Below the pieces are notes generated by a model. That model saw only the letters and a list, made by a program, of their open reading frames with translations. It did not search any database and had not been told where the DNA came from. DNA of 37,376 nt. Origin: Endomicrobiia bacterium. Lineage in GTDB: Bacteria > Elusimicrobiota > Endomicrobiia > Endomicrobiales > Endomicrobiaceae. The stretch spans positions 1 through 37,376 of the forward strand of contig BNVT01000003.1 in NCBI GenBank assembly GCA_025998295.1, read 5' to 3'. A program made the position numbers and the translations under genes. Positions 10,057 to 17,566 of this stretch are shown here, piece after piece (within the stretch, counting starts at the first letter, position 1; every line of letters starts with the position of its first letter).

Positions 10057-10214
10057 CTCCGATTGTATTTTCTATCATAAAAGCATAATCATCTCTGGAG
10101 ATCTCCCCTCTCCTTTTCTTTAAAGCACTCCGCATAGTTTGCACGACCGCAATGAACAGGAACCGTTATACAATCATGCAATACAACAGAAGATTTATGA
10201 TAAAATACGAGCAT
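10049..10214 (-). pseudogene. Displaced 5' end of the DUF4422-GT8 gene
   Basis: From ATG at 10214, 29 bases after the gmhA-like stop, the minus strand reads MLVFYHKSSVVLHDCITVPV, a typical DUF4422 start, through to a TGA. Another frame continues with DDYAFMIENTIGDDTG, which leads into the main ORF at GDSISQLN. Two frame changes are needed. Both fall at short G runs: G4 at 10105-10108 and G5 at 10044-10048, and removal of one G from each restores a single reading frame. This points to recent slippage-type damage, or sequence error, in one long gene spanning 8296-10214. Confidence 0.7.
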
Positions 10215-10243
10215 TTTTATACTCTTACTTCGGTTATCTTAAA

Positions 10244-10840
10244 TCATTTTTTGTTCTCTTCATCTATTTTGTCCATATTACTGCATATGACCTGCATCAT
10301 AAGATGATCCATTGTCATATGTAGGTCTTCGACTATTTGCATATCGTCTATAGGTATATGAATATTGTGATTTGCAATTTGTTTTAAATGGCCGCCGTCA
10401 TAACCAGACAACCCTACAGTTATTCCACTATTTTCGTTGGCATATTCTATCGCCTTTATCACATTTTTGCTGTTTCCGCTACCAGAAATCCCAACCACTA
10501 CATCCTTTGGCACAAAAAAGTTCTTGAGATGTTCAACGAAAACATCTTCGTAGCTCACATCGTTTGCATAAGCAAGCAATGATGGAACGTTGTCGTTTAG
10601 GCATACGAACCTAAATCTCTTATCGTATCCATAGCTTGCGCCTTTATTGAAATCACAGACAAAATGTGACGCTGTGGCTGCGCTGCCCCCATTGCCCATT
10701 ATAAATATGTGTCTTTCTTCGTCGCGCGCAGCAAGGAACACATTTATTACCTTATTTATGTCCACAACAGAAAGTTTATTTAAGGTATCTTTTTGCCGAG
10801 ATAGATAACTTTTGATATCAGTTTCAAAATTCTTTGGCAT
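10244..10840 (-). CDS. gmhA: Phosphoheptose (sedoheptulose-7-phosphate) isomerase
   Basis: SIS-domain isomerase converting sedoheptulose 7-phosphate to D-glycero-D-manno-heptose 7-phosphate, the first step of heptose-nucleotide synthesis. Its 198 residues match the family. Visible are IFIMGNGGSAATASHFVCDF, the phosphate-binding GISGSGNSKNV block and a C-terminal EDLHMTMDHLM helix typical of GmhA. Nineteen bases separate it from the heptose kinase gene upstream in the operon. GmhA followed by an HddA-type kinase suggests the GDP-D-glycero-alpha-D-manno-heptose branch used in capsules and S-layers. Confidence 0.9.
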   Translation of the reverse strand: MPKNFETDIKSYLSRQKDTLNKLSVVDINKVINVFLAARDEERHIFIMGNGGSAATASHFVCDFNKGASYGYDKRFRFVCLNDNVPSLLAYANDVSYEDVFVEHLKNFFVPKDVVVGISGSGNSKNVIKAIEYANENSGITVGLSGYDGGHLKQIANHNIHIPIDDMQIVEDLHMTMDHLMMQVICSNMDKIDEENKK

Positions 10841-10859
10841 TCAATTTTCACTTTTGTTT

Positions 10860-11849
10860 TCAGTTGTAATAATTGTCGTTGTGTATCACCTGAGTTCCAT
10901 TATTATCAAATTTAAAATTAACTTCGGAGTAATCATGCATTGCAGCACGAAGTCTATTGTGGTTTTCCTCTTTAGCGTAAAACAAGACAAAACCGCCGCC
11001 TCCGGCGCCCAAGAGCTTTCCACCACTTGCTCCATTTGCACAACCAAGTTCATATATACGATCTATACCCTCATTTGTTATACTTGCAGCAAGTTCCTTT
11101 TTATACATCCAACCAGTATGTAATATTTCGCCTATAGAATCAACATTGCCATGCAAAAGCTCAGTTTTTAGTTCTCTAGCAAGACTCACCATCTTGTGCA
11201 GATTTTCTATTTTTCTCGTGTCACATTCGATACTATTTTTCTGTTCGGCAAGGATTACATTCGTTTTACGGGACACGCCAGTGTAAAACATTAAAAGATT
11301 TTTTTCAAGTTTGTAGTATACGTCATTGTTAAGTAATAACTTTTCTACATCAACACTACCATTCGAATTAAACCTTATAAAATTTAGCCCCCCACAGGCA
11401 CAGGCATACTGATCCTGCTTGCCTATCGGTTCGCCAAGACGATTGATTTCAATATCACACGTCTGCTCCGCTATGCACTCTTTACCACAGTATTGTCTAT
11501 TATAAACATTACACAGGTTGATTAACCCTGTGGTAAATGCGCTTGATGAGGCAAGACCTGTCCCGCTTGGTATATCCGCACTTGAGTTAAAGTCTACTCC
11601 ACGTATGCCATACATTCTAAACACCTCACGAATTATGTTGTGCTGTATACCATTAAGACTATCCGTATGCTCTGTTTGTGAATATTTGAGAAAATATTTG
11701 TCTTTGAAAAATAGTGGATGCATAGAGAGATAGATATACTTGTTTATCGTTGTTGAGACCACAGCGCCACCAAACTTTTCGTAATAACTCGAAATGTCAC
11801 TACCTCCACCAGCAAAACTTATACGAAATGGTGTACGTGTTATTATCAT
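10860..11849 (-). CDS. hddA: GHMP kinase, D-glycero-alpha-D-manno-heptose-7-phosphate kinase type
   Basis: 329-residue GHMP-family kinase. N-terminal TRTPFRISFAGGGSDISSYY and GGAVVSTTINKYIYL are characteristic of the HddA/heptose kinase group. The ATP loop is PSGTGLASSSAFTTG and the third GHMP motif is GGKLLGAGGGGFVLFY. It would phosphorylate heptose 7-phosphate at C1. Neither the 1,7-bisphosphate phosphatase (GmhB) nor the guanylyltransferase (HddC) is in the window. The start is preceded directly by the stop of a 43-residue ORF. Confidence 0.9.
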   Translation of the reverse strand: MIITRTPFRISFAGGGSDISSYYEKFGGAVVSTTINKYIYLSMHPLFFKDKYFLKYSQTEHTDSLNGIQHNIIREVFRMYGIRGVDFNSSADIPSGTGLASSSAFTTGLINLCNVYNRQYCGKECIAEQTCDIEINRLGEPIGKQDQYACACGGLNFIRFNSNGSVDVEKLLLNNDVYYKLEKNLLMFYTGVSRKTNVILAEQKNSIECDTRKIENLHKMVSLARELKTELLHGNVDSIGEILHTGWMYKKELAASITNEGIDRIYELGCANGASGGKLLGAGGGGFVLFYAKEENHNRLRAAMHDYSEVNFKFDNNGTQVIHNDNYYN

Positions 11850-11852
11850 TTT

Positions 11853-11984
11853 TTATCTCATAAAAATTTTTTTATTTAATCCTATGCACCATAAAAGGTT
11901 TTCTAACGAAGGAATCAACGGTAGATTTCCTTGTTCCTCTTGCACCATTCGAGTTATAGTTGCAAAATCTATTCTATATCTCAT
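11853..11984 (-). CDS. Short ORF of 43 residues upstream of hddA, unknown
   Basis: Minus-strand ORF from ATG at 11984 to TAA at 11853, ending 3 bases before the hddA start, so coupling is possible. The product (MRYRIDFATITRMVQEEQGN, then LPLIPSLENLLWCIGLNKK and a short end) looks protein-like rather than random. I do not recognise it. It could be the tail of a degraded gene: a stop lies just upstream in frame, and the 89 bases to the acetyltransferase gene hold nothing else clear. Confidence 0.4.
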   Translation of the reverse strand: MRYRIDFATITRMVQEEQGNLPLIPSLENLLWCIGLNKKIFMR

Positions 11985-12072
11985 TACACCATTTAACTAA
12001 CTACCTTTATACGGTATAAAATTATGAATCAGGATGATAAGTATAAATACGAATCTGTAAAACTCTATTGCT

Positions 12073-12751
12073 CTATTCATGTCGTTTTCTCTCGTACACC
12101 TCATGACTATCCCTCGACCAGTTTATCCCACGCTTTACAACAGCAGCAGGATTGCCAGCAAGAACAATATTCGTCTCATCAAAATGCCCGGCCACGACTG
12201 CTCTTGCCCCGATGACTGAGTTTGAAGCGACTTTCGATGATTTCATGACCACAACACCATAACCAACCCACATATGGTCACCTATGACAACATCTTTAGA
12301 ATTGTTTACCGGAATACCGGTTTCCTTGTTAAACAAGGTATGAAAATCTGACGCAAATATTGTGATATCCCATCCAAACATACAATCGTTGCCGATGCGA
12401 ATAGTCTCGTCCTGCCAACCACCATAAAGTTTAACACCGTTACATGAGAAATTCTCTCCCATCAGATATCTTGACGCACCCATACGATCGTCATTAATTT
12501 CCATATTATACACTACCCCCCCCCATCATTATCTCAACGAAAGCGTTCGTGTTGAGCCGAAAAACAGAGTTCGCAAACGTGAAAGGTTCATGAAGAATGA
12601 CTATATTTCCAGTTCCTGCAAATGAAATAAGTAGACCAGGTATCTGCTTCGGATCTATGCTTTCTTTTTTACCACCCTGACTGATAACAGTAACAATATT
12701 TTCCATTTTGTTAGAGACATTTTTGCACATTAGCTTATTTACTCTCCCCAT
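12073..12751 (-). CDS. Left-handed beta-helix acetyltransferase, split at a poly-G tract (phase OFF)
   Basis: Two abutting ORFs form one hexapeptide-repeat O-acetyltransferase of about 226 residues. The N-terminal 81 residues (12506-12751) run to IVILHEPFTFANSVFRLNTN and FVEIMMGGG. The C-terminal 146 (12073-12513) contain IGNDCMFGWDITIFASDFHT, then VVIGDHMWVGYGVVVMKSSK and LAGNPAAVVKRGINW, as in surface-polysaccharide acetyltransferases. The frame breaks at a G9 tract; seven or ten G would join them (ATG-G10-TAGTGTAT reads MGGGVVYNM). At nine, translation stops five codons after the tract begins. The start may be the ATG at 12751 or the in-frame ATG 21 bases further in. Confidence 0.8.
12516..12524 (-). 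repeat. Poly-G tract (G9) in the acetyltransferase gene
   Basis: Nine consecutive C on the plus strand. The upstream frame reads atg-ggg-ggg-ggt-agt-gta-taa, while the downstream half needs gta-gtg-tat. Frame is restored at tract lengths of 3k+1 (7 or 10). Out of register (OFF). Confidence 0.9.
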
Positions 12752-12781
12752 TTAAATCTAAATAACACTCTATATTTTATA

Positions 12782-14007
12782 CTATCTATCATCATGCCAA
12801 TTTAAATTACTTATGTCACTGTCAAAGATAATATTGCCATCCCTCAGATGATTCTGCTTAATGTGTACCGGAATGTAGCGGAAGATATCTCTGAGGTTAC
12901 TTCATTCAAAGAAAGCTACATCAGGTATGACGATGCTCAGGTTGTAGTTATACGCTAACACTTTTGCATTACGACAATCAATCCCAACATATACCAAACT
13001 GCGCATAATGACACCCGCGTTAAACTTGTGAATATGCAACAGCGTAGCGTAAGGCTCATTATTTTGTACTGTGATGGCGATAAGCCCTCCCCACACCCCC
13101 CCCCACAGGGTTCACAGCTTGTTTGATCTTCTCAACAAATTTCAGGGGGCCAGGGATATGTTCCATGACGTGACATGCCCACACCAAGTCGAACTTTCGA
13201 GTGAAATCATATTCATTGAAATCGCCGATAATTAATTTTATCCGTTCGTCATCAAGCGCAATATTTCCTGTATATCGCCCTTCTTCAGCATCAGGGAATG
13301 TGATACCTGTAACATCATATCCCCTATCTGCGAAGAGCTTTGACTGCAAGCCGTACCCTGCGCCGACATCGAGCACACTTTGAAAATCGTATTCTAGCAC
13401 TTTCTGTCTCGCCTTTTCAGCATGTATCATATCTGCACGAAGTAACATTCAGATTCCATGTGTCAAAACCACGATACCACATCAAGAACTCTTCCAGGGT
13501 GTATCTGTAATCATCCGTATATATAACAGTGACATTGTCATAAGCCGATTTTTCACCAAACTCTCCAATTTTGATGCTTTTTCCATACCATTTTGGTTTG
13601 ATGTCTACCACATGAAATCATCTGTATCATATAAACTTTGTACTTCAAGCGCGTTTACTAAATGCCTTGCATTTTCATTCAACGGGAATATCACAAAGTT
13701 CTCTTTTTCGAGTCTCGCTCTGTTTGTCTGTACAAATTGCAATATCTCCTCATGGATCCACGAGACGTCCGGTTTCGTGTTCGACAATCCAATCATCTGT
13801 TCATCGGAGTGGGGTATCAATGAGCTTCAAGATATTCATAGAGTCGGGCAATATCTTTGCCCACTTTGGGAAATTCATATAGTCCACGACAATGAGCTTA
13901 TCGACTTTCGGGTGAAAATCGTTCACGCCCAGCGCCGGAATCTTTTTACCACACAACAGTTTATACGTATATTTGGCCCAGCTCTTAAACCTATTTTTCA
14001 ATGTCAT
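12782..14007 (-). pseudogene. Broken SAM-dependent methyltransferase with a poly-G tract
   Basis: Roughly 400-residue methyltransferase recovered from pieces in changing frames. N-terminal part: VDKLIVVDYMNFPKWAKILP, PHSDEQMIGLSNTKPDVSW and VDIKPKWYGKSIKIGEFGEK. Methyltransferase core: SVLDVGAGYGLQSKLFADRG (motif I) and FDLVWACHVMEHIPGPLKFV. C-terminal part: HIHKFNAGVIMRSLVYVGID. Lesions: a shift at CCCC near 13812; a shift at TTT near 13614; a shift near 13447; the G9 tract, where 8 or 11 would restore frame; and an in-frame TGA at 12902 after which 39 good codons (SNLRDIFRYIP...LNW) continue to a TAG at 12782. The ATG (14007) overlaps the upstream stop as ATGA. The gene is dead unless these are errors. 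Confidence 0.75.
13096..13104 (-). repeat. Poly-G tract (G9) in the methyltransferase pseudogene
   Basis: Nine consecutive C on the plus strand, inside the loop after ...KQAVNPV. The upstream frame runs into GGGVGRAYRHHSTK and a stop. The correct continuation WGGLIAITVQNNEP is in another frame, restored at 8 or 11 G. Out of register (OFF). Confidence 0.9.
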
Positions 14008-14341
14008 GGGCAATAATACCTGTTCTGATCAATTGTATATCTTACCTTTGCCCCTGACGCAATGAAAATTGGCTTCAGCCACTCCGGAGCGAACACCAAA
14101 CCGATAGTCATTTCAGAAACATATGGCCGCATTGCATCTCTAAGACTCTTTGCTTCTTCCGGAGTCGGACATTCTGACAAATAGCGCCAACGCATGAGCA
14201 AATCGATGAATAGTTTCTTTCATCAGAATATTGCCGATGCCATTGGCTCATCCGGTGTGAGAACATGTCGTGCATGAGAGGCGTCAGCCAATGCGATCCG
14301 TCTAAACAAATACGGTCGCGTTCTTCCGCATATGTCGGCAT
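14004..14341 (-). pseudogene. Small unknown protein gene (about 112 residues) with one frameshift
   Basis: ATG at 14341 follows a strong GGGGGAGGA ribosome binding site by four bases. The first frame reads MPTYAEERDRICLDGSHWLT, then PLMHDMFSHRMSQWHRQY. The second frame finishes with MRWRYLSECPTPEEAKSLRD and ends IDQNRYYCP at TGA 14004. Adding one T to the TTT near 14202 gives one continuous protein. The stop overlaps the methyltransferase ATG (ATGA), implying a translationally coupled partner. I do not recognise the family; the PTPEEAKSLRDAM block looks like a helical repeat unit. Confidence 0.55.
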
Positions 14342-14429
14342 ACTATCCTCCCCCAACAATCAACAAGCGTCGAATATACATAAGGATGTAGTAATGGTGC
14401 ACACACAGTTTTTCCCGCAGGCCGCGTAT

Positions 14430-15359
14430 TCATTTTTCCACCCCTCCCCATTCCCCAAAGGCATTGACCAAACAGGATTGGTAGTAGGTAGGATAACAGT
14501 GTTTGAGCGGACAATTTACCCCGATGGCTGAGAAAGGATATAACCCCCCCCTCCATCCTATTTCAAACATGTTTTCAAGCCTTGTGTCGACATAAGGCAC
14601 GTCACATTGACTGACGTTCCCGTCGTGGATATCGAGACTGATCCGCCAGTCTCCGGCATAGCAGAAATTATCAATGTGTTTACCCCAGTTTTTCTGCTGA
14701 TAGTCGAACAGCGGAGAAGCGAAACTTCTCCATATTTTCTGGTGTTCTTCGACAGATAACTTCGTAAGTCGGTTAAAATGATCCTCACCTTGATTCCTGC
14801 TTTCGATGATGCGCGGAAACGCTCCGAGTTTTTTCAGAGAAACTGCTTTGATCTTCTCAATATGCGGTATCGTTTCGTCGTTTACTGTCAATTCGACAGT
14901 GAAAGCTATGCCTTTTTCTTTCAGCAAATCGATATTATCGAAAAACGTGTCAAGCAAACCAAGACGCACGAGTTCCAGATAATGGAACGAGCACTTAAAA
15001 AACAGATACTGCTGTTTCTCTTGCGGAAGCTCAAGTATCTTGTTCAGTGCCCTGTCAATCGTCAGATTCGTGACGATAGATACCCAATGCCCCAAATCGA
15101 GCAACATCTCGACAATCTCTGGAAGCTTCGAGAACAGTAACGTTTCCCCCGACGCACAAAGATTAAACAGGCAGACTCCGTCAAGACGTTCGGCGGTCAA
15201 ACACCTTTTCATATGCTCGAAAGAATATTGAAGTCCGCCTTCGTACATGTCCTTGTTATCATAGCCGAATGTCTGCCCTATATAGCAATAATGGCATCTG
15301 AAATTGCAATGATTTGTTGGAATATTCGTGTTGATGAAGCGTATCGGATATTTATTCAT
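14430..15359 (-). CDS. Radical SAM enzyme with poly-G tract (phase ON)
   Basis: Radical SAM protein of about 309 residues. Near the N terminus it has the 4Fe-4S motif CNFRCHYC (CxxxCxxC), then a glycine-rich ASGETLL block and VSIVTNLTID. Near the C terminus are several cysteines (CYAGDW, CDVPY, CPLKHCYPTYYQSC) that may bind auxiliary clusters, SPASM-like. A G8 tract (14544-14551) encodes WRGG just before the last cysteine group and is in register here. ATG 15359 follows GAGGGG and overlaps the preceding stop by 8 bases; GTG 15392 or ATG 15386 are alternatives. The reaction is unknown; the operon suggests glycan modification. The end near 14430 lies beside a GGGGAGGGG run that could also slip. 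Confidence 0.85.
   Translation of the reverse strand: MNKYPIRFINTNIPTNHCNFRCHYCYIGQTFGYDNKDMYEGGLQYSFEHMKRCLTAERLDGVCLFNLCASGETLLFSKLPEIVEMLLDLGHWVSIVTNLTIDRALNKILELPQEKQQYLFFKCSFHYLELVRLGLLDTFFDNIDLLKEKGIAFTVELTVNDETIPHIEKIKAVSLKKLGAFPRIIESRNQGEDHFNRLTKLSVEEHQKIWRSFASPLFDYQQKNWGKHIDNFCYAGDWRISLDIHDGNVSQCDVPYVDTRLENMFEIGWRGGLYPFSAIGVNCPLKHCYPTYYQSCLVNAFGEWGGVEK
14544..14551 (-). repeat. Poly-G tract (G8) in the radical SAM gene
   Basis: Eight consecutive C on the plus strand, read as a-GG GGG GGG in ATAGGATGGA-G8-TTATAT (IGWRGGLY). In register; the cysteine-rich C terminus is translated only at lengths of 3k+2. Confidence 0.9.
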
Positions 15360-15951
15360 TTCCCCTCGCGCAGAATAAATATCCATTTTCACGGTACATC
15401 CTCAAGGCATCTTCTATTTTGTGAACATTTTCTCTGAAACACCATTCATGTGTGAAACAGACAACGTGAGGATTACCGATGTAAAGCGATTCAGGCGTTA
15501 TTTTGTCCAGAGTTTCAAACCTAACCTCGGTTATCCTGTGATTGAGCAATGCCGAGGGCCTACTTTCCTTGTCTTTGACCAAGATTTCATGGATGCCATT
15601 TCTTGAAAGAAATTGTTCCTGCTCCTTAGAGCATTCCCAACAATGAAGACGGAGTGTGTCTGTTTGACCACTGTCAATTCGCCTAAAAGCGCTTTGTGCT
15701 TTGCGGAAAGAACGCCTATACTCCGCGTCTTGTAAAAAGGAACGCTCATCATACGAGTGGAATCCAAGCTTTAGCCATTTGGAATTATCACAAAAGAAAG
15801 TTGTGTTTGACACTTCAGACACTTTGGATGTATAACAGTAAAGTGTTACTTTCAAGTCAAACACCTCGTGCCATGTGACAAGGTGCTGGAACACATGATC
15901 ATCAGCAAGCGTTACATCATCTATTGAGAAATGGCACGTTCTTTTATTCAT
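15352..15951 (-). CDS. Polysaccharide-deacetylase-like protein
   Basis: 199-residue protein beginning CHFSIDDVTLADDHVF, which resembles the metal-binding aspartates at the start of the NodB/polysaccharide deacetylase fold. KWLKLGFHSYDE follows in the position of the usual HxxxH-type motif, and CFTHEWCF near the C terminus matches the last family motif. It probably removes an acyl group from, or otherwise hydrolyses, a glycan intermediate. The ATG overlaps the end of the upstream methyltransferase region (its stop is at 15953), and its own end overlaps the radical SAM start, so the three genes are tightly coupled. No poly-G tract is seen in it. Confidence 0.7.
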   Translation of the reverse strand: MNKRTCHFSIDDVTLADDHVFQHLVTWHEVFDLKVTLYCYTSKVSEVSNTTFFCDNSKWLKLGFHSYDERSFLQDAEYRRSFRKAQSAFRRIDSGQTDTLRLHCWECSKEQEQFLSRNGIHEILVKDKESRPSALLNHRITEVRFETLDKITPESLYIGNPHVVCFTHEWCFRENVHKIEDALRMYRENGYLFCARGNE

Positions 15952-16676
15952 GCTATTTTACCGCCAAGATAAACATATTGTAGACATCAAAACGCTTGTA
16001 AGGTATTTTCTCTTTCAGTTCCTCGAAATATTCGTTTCCGACGTTGTATTCCCATGGAGAACATATCTCATAGCTCGAAAAATCGCTGCTTTTGAAGAAA
16101 CTCTCGTAGTCCTCAAAGAAGAGTTGGTTTACGTAATAACCGTGTCCTGTCTTGATGTCGTATGCACCCCGCATTATATTCTCATCGCTATCCAAAGGGA
16201 ACTGTTTTCGCAGCAAATCCCCAATCTGCTCGATGGAAAGCCACAAATGTGCAAAAGGTGAAATAAGACCTGGCACATTGAAATCATATTCGTTCCATTT
16301 GTAACGCCAATGACTCCCCACCGCGCACGACCAAATAGGACCAAACTCTGTAAGCAGAACTCCGCCCTTTTTCAAAGAACTACAGATATTTTTCAGGACA
16401 GTTGTGAGAGGTTTTACGTGCTCAAAGCAAGCTAATGAGACACAAACATCGAACTGAGCAAAGAAATCCTCCGTGATGTCCTCTCCGTACATCTCATACA
16501 TAAAATAATCTTGCTCTTCAAAAGCTTGGGCAAGTGTCACTTCATATTTGTCATAGTGCTTCATACTCTTGTAGTGTTTACACCACATCTTAGCCTGATA
16601 AGGCTGTACCTTGTCTATGCAGACACATTTCTCTGCTCCAAAGTCTTCGAGGATCATTTCTCTGGGCAAATTACTT

Positions 16677-16683
16677 CCCCCCC
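16677..16683 (-). repeat. Poly-G tract (G7) at methyltransferase motif I
   Basis: Seven consecutive C on the plus strand, encoding the glycine-rich SAM loop itself (LEI-GGG-SNLP). Register is restored at a multiple of three. Out of register (OFF). Confidence 0.85.
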
Positions 16684-16840
16684 TATTTCTAACACACGCT
16701 TACCTCTGAAATCATATTTTCTTGAAAATTTATTCATGAAAACTATCTGGTAGTTTCCTGTATTATAGTTGTTTCTGTAATATTCAGCCTTCTCCTACGT
16801 GATCGCATCTGGGAATACATCCGTATAAGAGGAGTTTCTA

Positions 16841-16852
16841 CCCCCTCCCCCC
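16841..16852 (-). repeat. Interrupted poly-G run (G6-A-G5) near the operon's first start codon
   Basis: The plus strand has C5-T-C6. On the coding strand this is GAG GGG GGA GGG GGT at codons 9-13 of the methyltransferase, currently in frame. The central A would lower slippage, so it may be a decayed longer tract. Confidence 0.75.
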
Positions 16853-16878
16853 TCGTTATCCCTGATTATTTTAAACAT

Positions 16879-17566
16879 TGGTTATCTCCCTACACCTCTC
16901 TTTCTTTGTTGCCTTGCTCACATTAGGCCTCTTGCAAACCTTAAGTATTAAATTCTAGAATTACAAATACCTGCAACTTGGAGTTAAATCGCAGTCCAAA
17001 AGGTCTTTTGTAATTACTATATCTGTCTTTAGAGACTATTTTAAACCTTTTAACAAATTGTTCCTTAAGAAACAAGTATAATCAAGGTGTGTAAGGGTGT
17101 TGGATATTGACACTCAATAGGGCTAAAAGCCCGTATGTATACTATGAATTTTTCACTAAATCCTCATCATCTGATGAAATCTCCCTATTTAACTCCTTAT
17201 CTTCTTTTGTCACTCGAGTGCTTCTTTGATTGAACTTCTTATCTTCTTTTGTCAGCTTTTGAGTATTTATTTGATCTCTTTTTTTAGAGCTAGTGTGTTT
17301 GTATGTATTTTGCCTAAGTCCTACTAAATCTGTATTTGCTTAGAACTAGTGTGTTTGTATGTATTTTGTTTTGAGTTCTGTAAGTCCTGTATCTGCTTTG
17401 CTCCTTCTGTCTTCCTTCTCTTCTCTTCTTTTCTTCTCTTCTCTCCTTGCTATCCTTGACTCTTTTATCAAATGCTTTCTTTACTCCCATTAATACTAAA
17501 TCCATTACATATGACCTAACTGCTTTCTTTTTTTGTTTTATATGTACTTCCATATACCTTAATTAT
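16879..17566. other. Gene-free region with short imperfect tandem repeats
   Basis: I see no gene here; a Lys/Arg-rich minus-strand ORF at 17314-17553 has low-complexity composition and no ribosome binding site. The region should contain the promoter of the minus-strand polysaccharide operon, but no clear -35/-10 pair stands out. Two imperfect duplications are visible: AACTYCTTATCTTCTTTTGTCA at 17191-17212 and 17233-17254, and TAGARCTAGTGTGTTTGTAT plus GTATTTTG at 17285-17312 and 17341-17368. Confidence 0.5.

Larger units (their letters stand above)
15953..16878 (-). pseudogene. SAM-dependent methyltransferase, first gene of the operon, broken by poly-G tract and a stop
   Basis: ATG 16878 follows AGGGAGATAACC and opens MFKIIRDNEGGGGRNSSYTD, then FPDAIT and an in-frame TAG (codon 28, 16795-16797). 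EKAEYYRNNYNTGNYQIVFM continues in frame to KRVLEI and a G7 tract (16677-16683). Beyond it, shifted, come SNLPREMILEDFGAEKC, FDVCVSLACFEHVKP, KKGGVLLTEFGPIWSC and the C terminus. With nine (or six) G the tract would give motif I LEIGGGSNLP, the SAM-binding loop, and a protein of about 309 residues. At seven it is OFF, and the TAG (one change from CAG) would block it anyway. The 238-residue 3' ORF alone lacks motif I. Confidence 0.8.

Noticed and set aside
13612..14016. 134-codon plus-strand ORF.
   Set aside because: It runs antisense to the recognisable methyltransferase pieces and shows no family motif.
10049..14341. All frameshifts might be sequencing errors at homopolymers.
   Set aside because: Long neighbouring housekeeping genes (gyrB, dnaE, hsdR, hsdM) with many homopolymers are free of shifts, and nonsense codons also occur in the damaged region. 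Errors at individual sites still cannot be excluded without reads.
14302..14556. 84-codon minus-strand ORF beginning at the G8 tract of the radical SAM gene.
   Set aside because: It is the alternative frame of the radical SAM 3' end; its second part (MNTRPAGKTVCAPLL) could be a slipped C terminus, but no family feature supports it.
12902..16797. In-frame TGA (12902) and TAG (16795) could mean stop-codon recoding.
   Set aside because: Several intact genes in the window end in TGA (GT2, gmhA, ftsX), and the affected genes carry other lesions, so nonsense mutations are simpler.
17191..17368. Spaced repeats as a CRISPR array.
   Set aside because: Only two copies of each of two different repeats, imperfect, with no regular spacers and no cas genes.
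17314..17553. 79-codon minus-strand ORF rich in Lys, Arg and Glu.
   Set aside because: Low-complexity pyrimidine repeats on the plus strand explain it; no start signal and no family resemblance.
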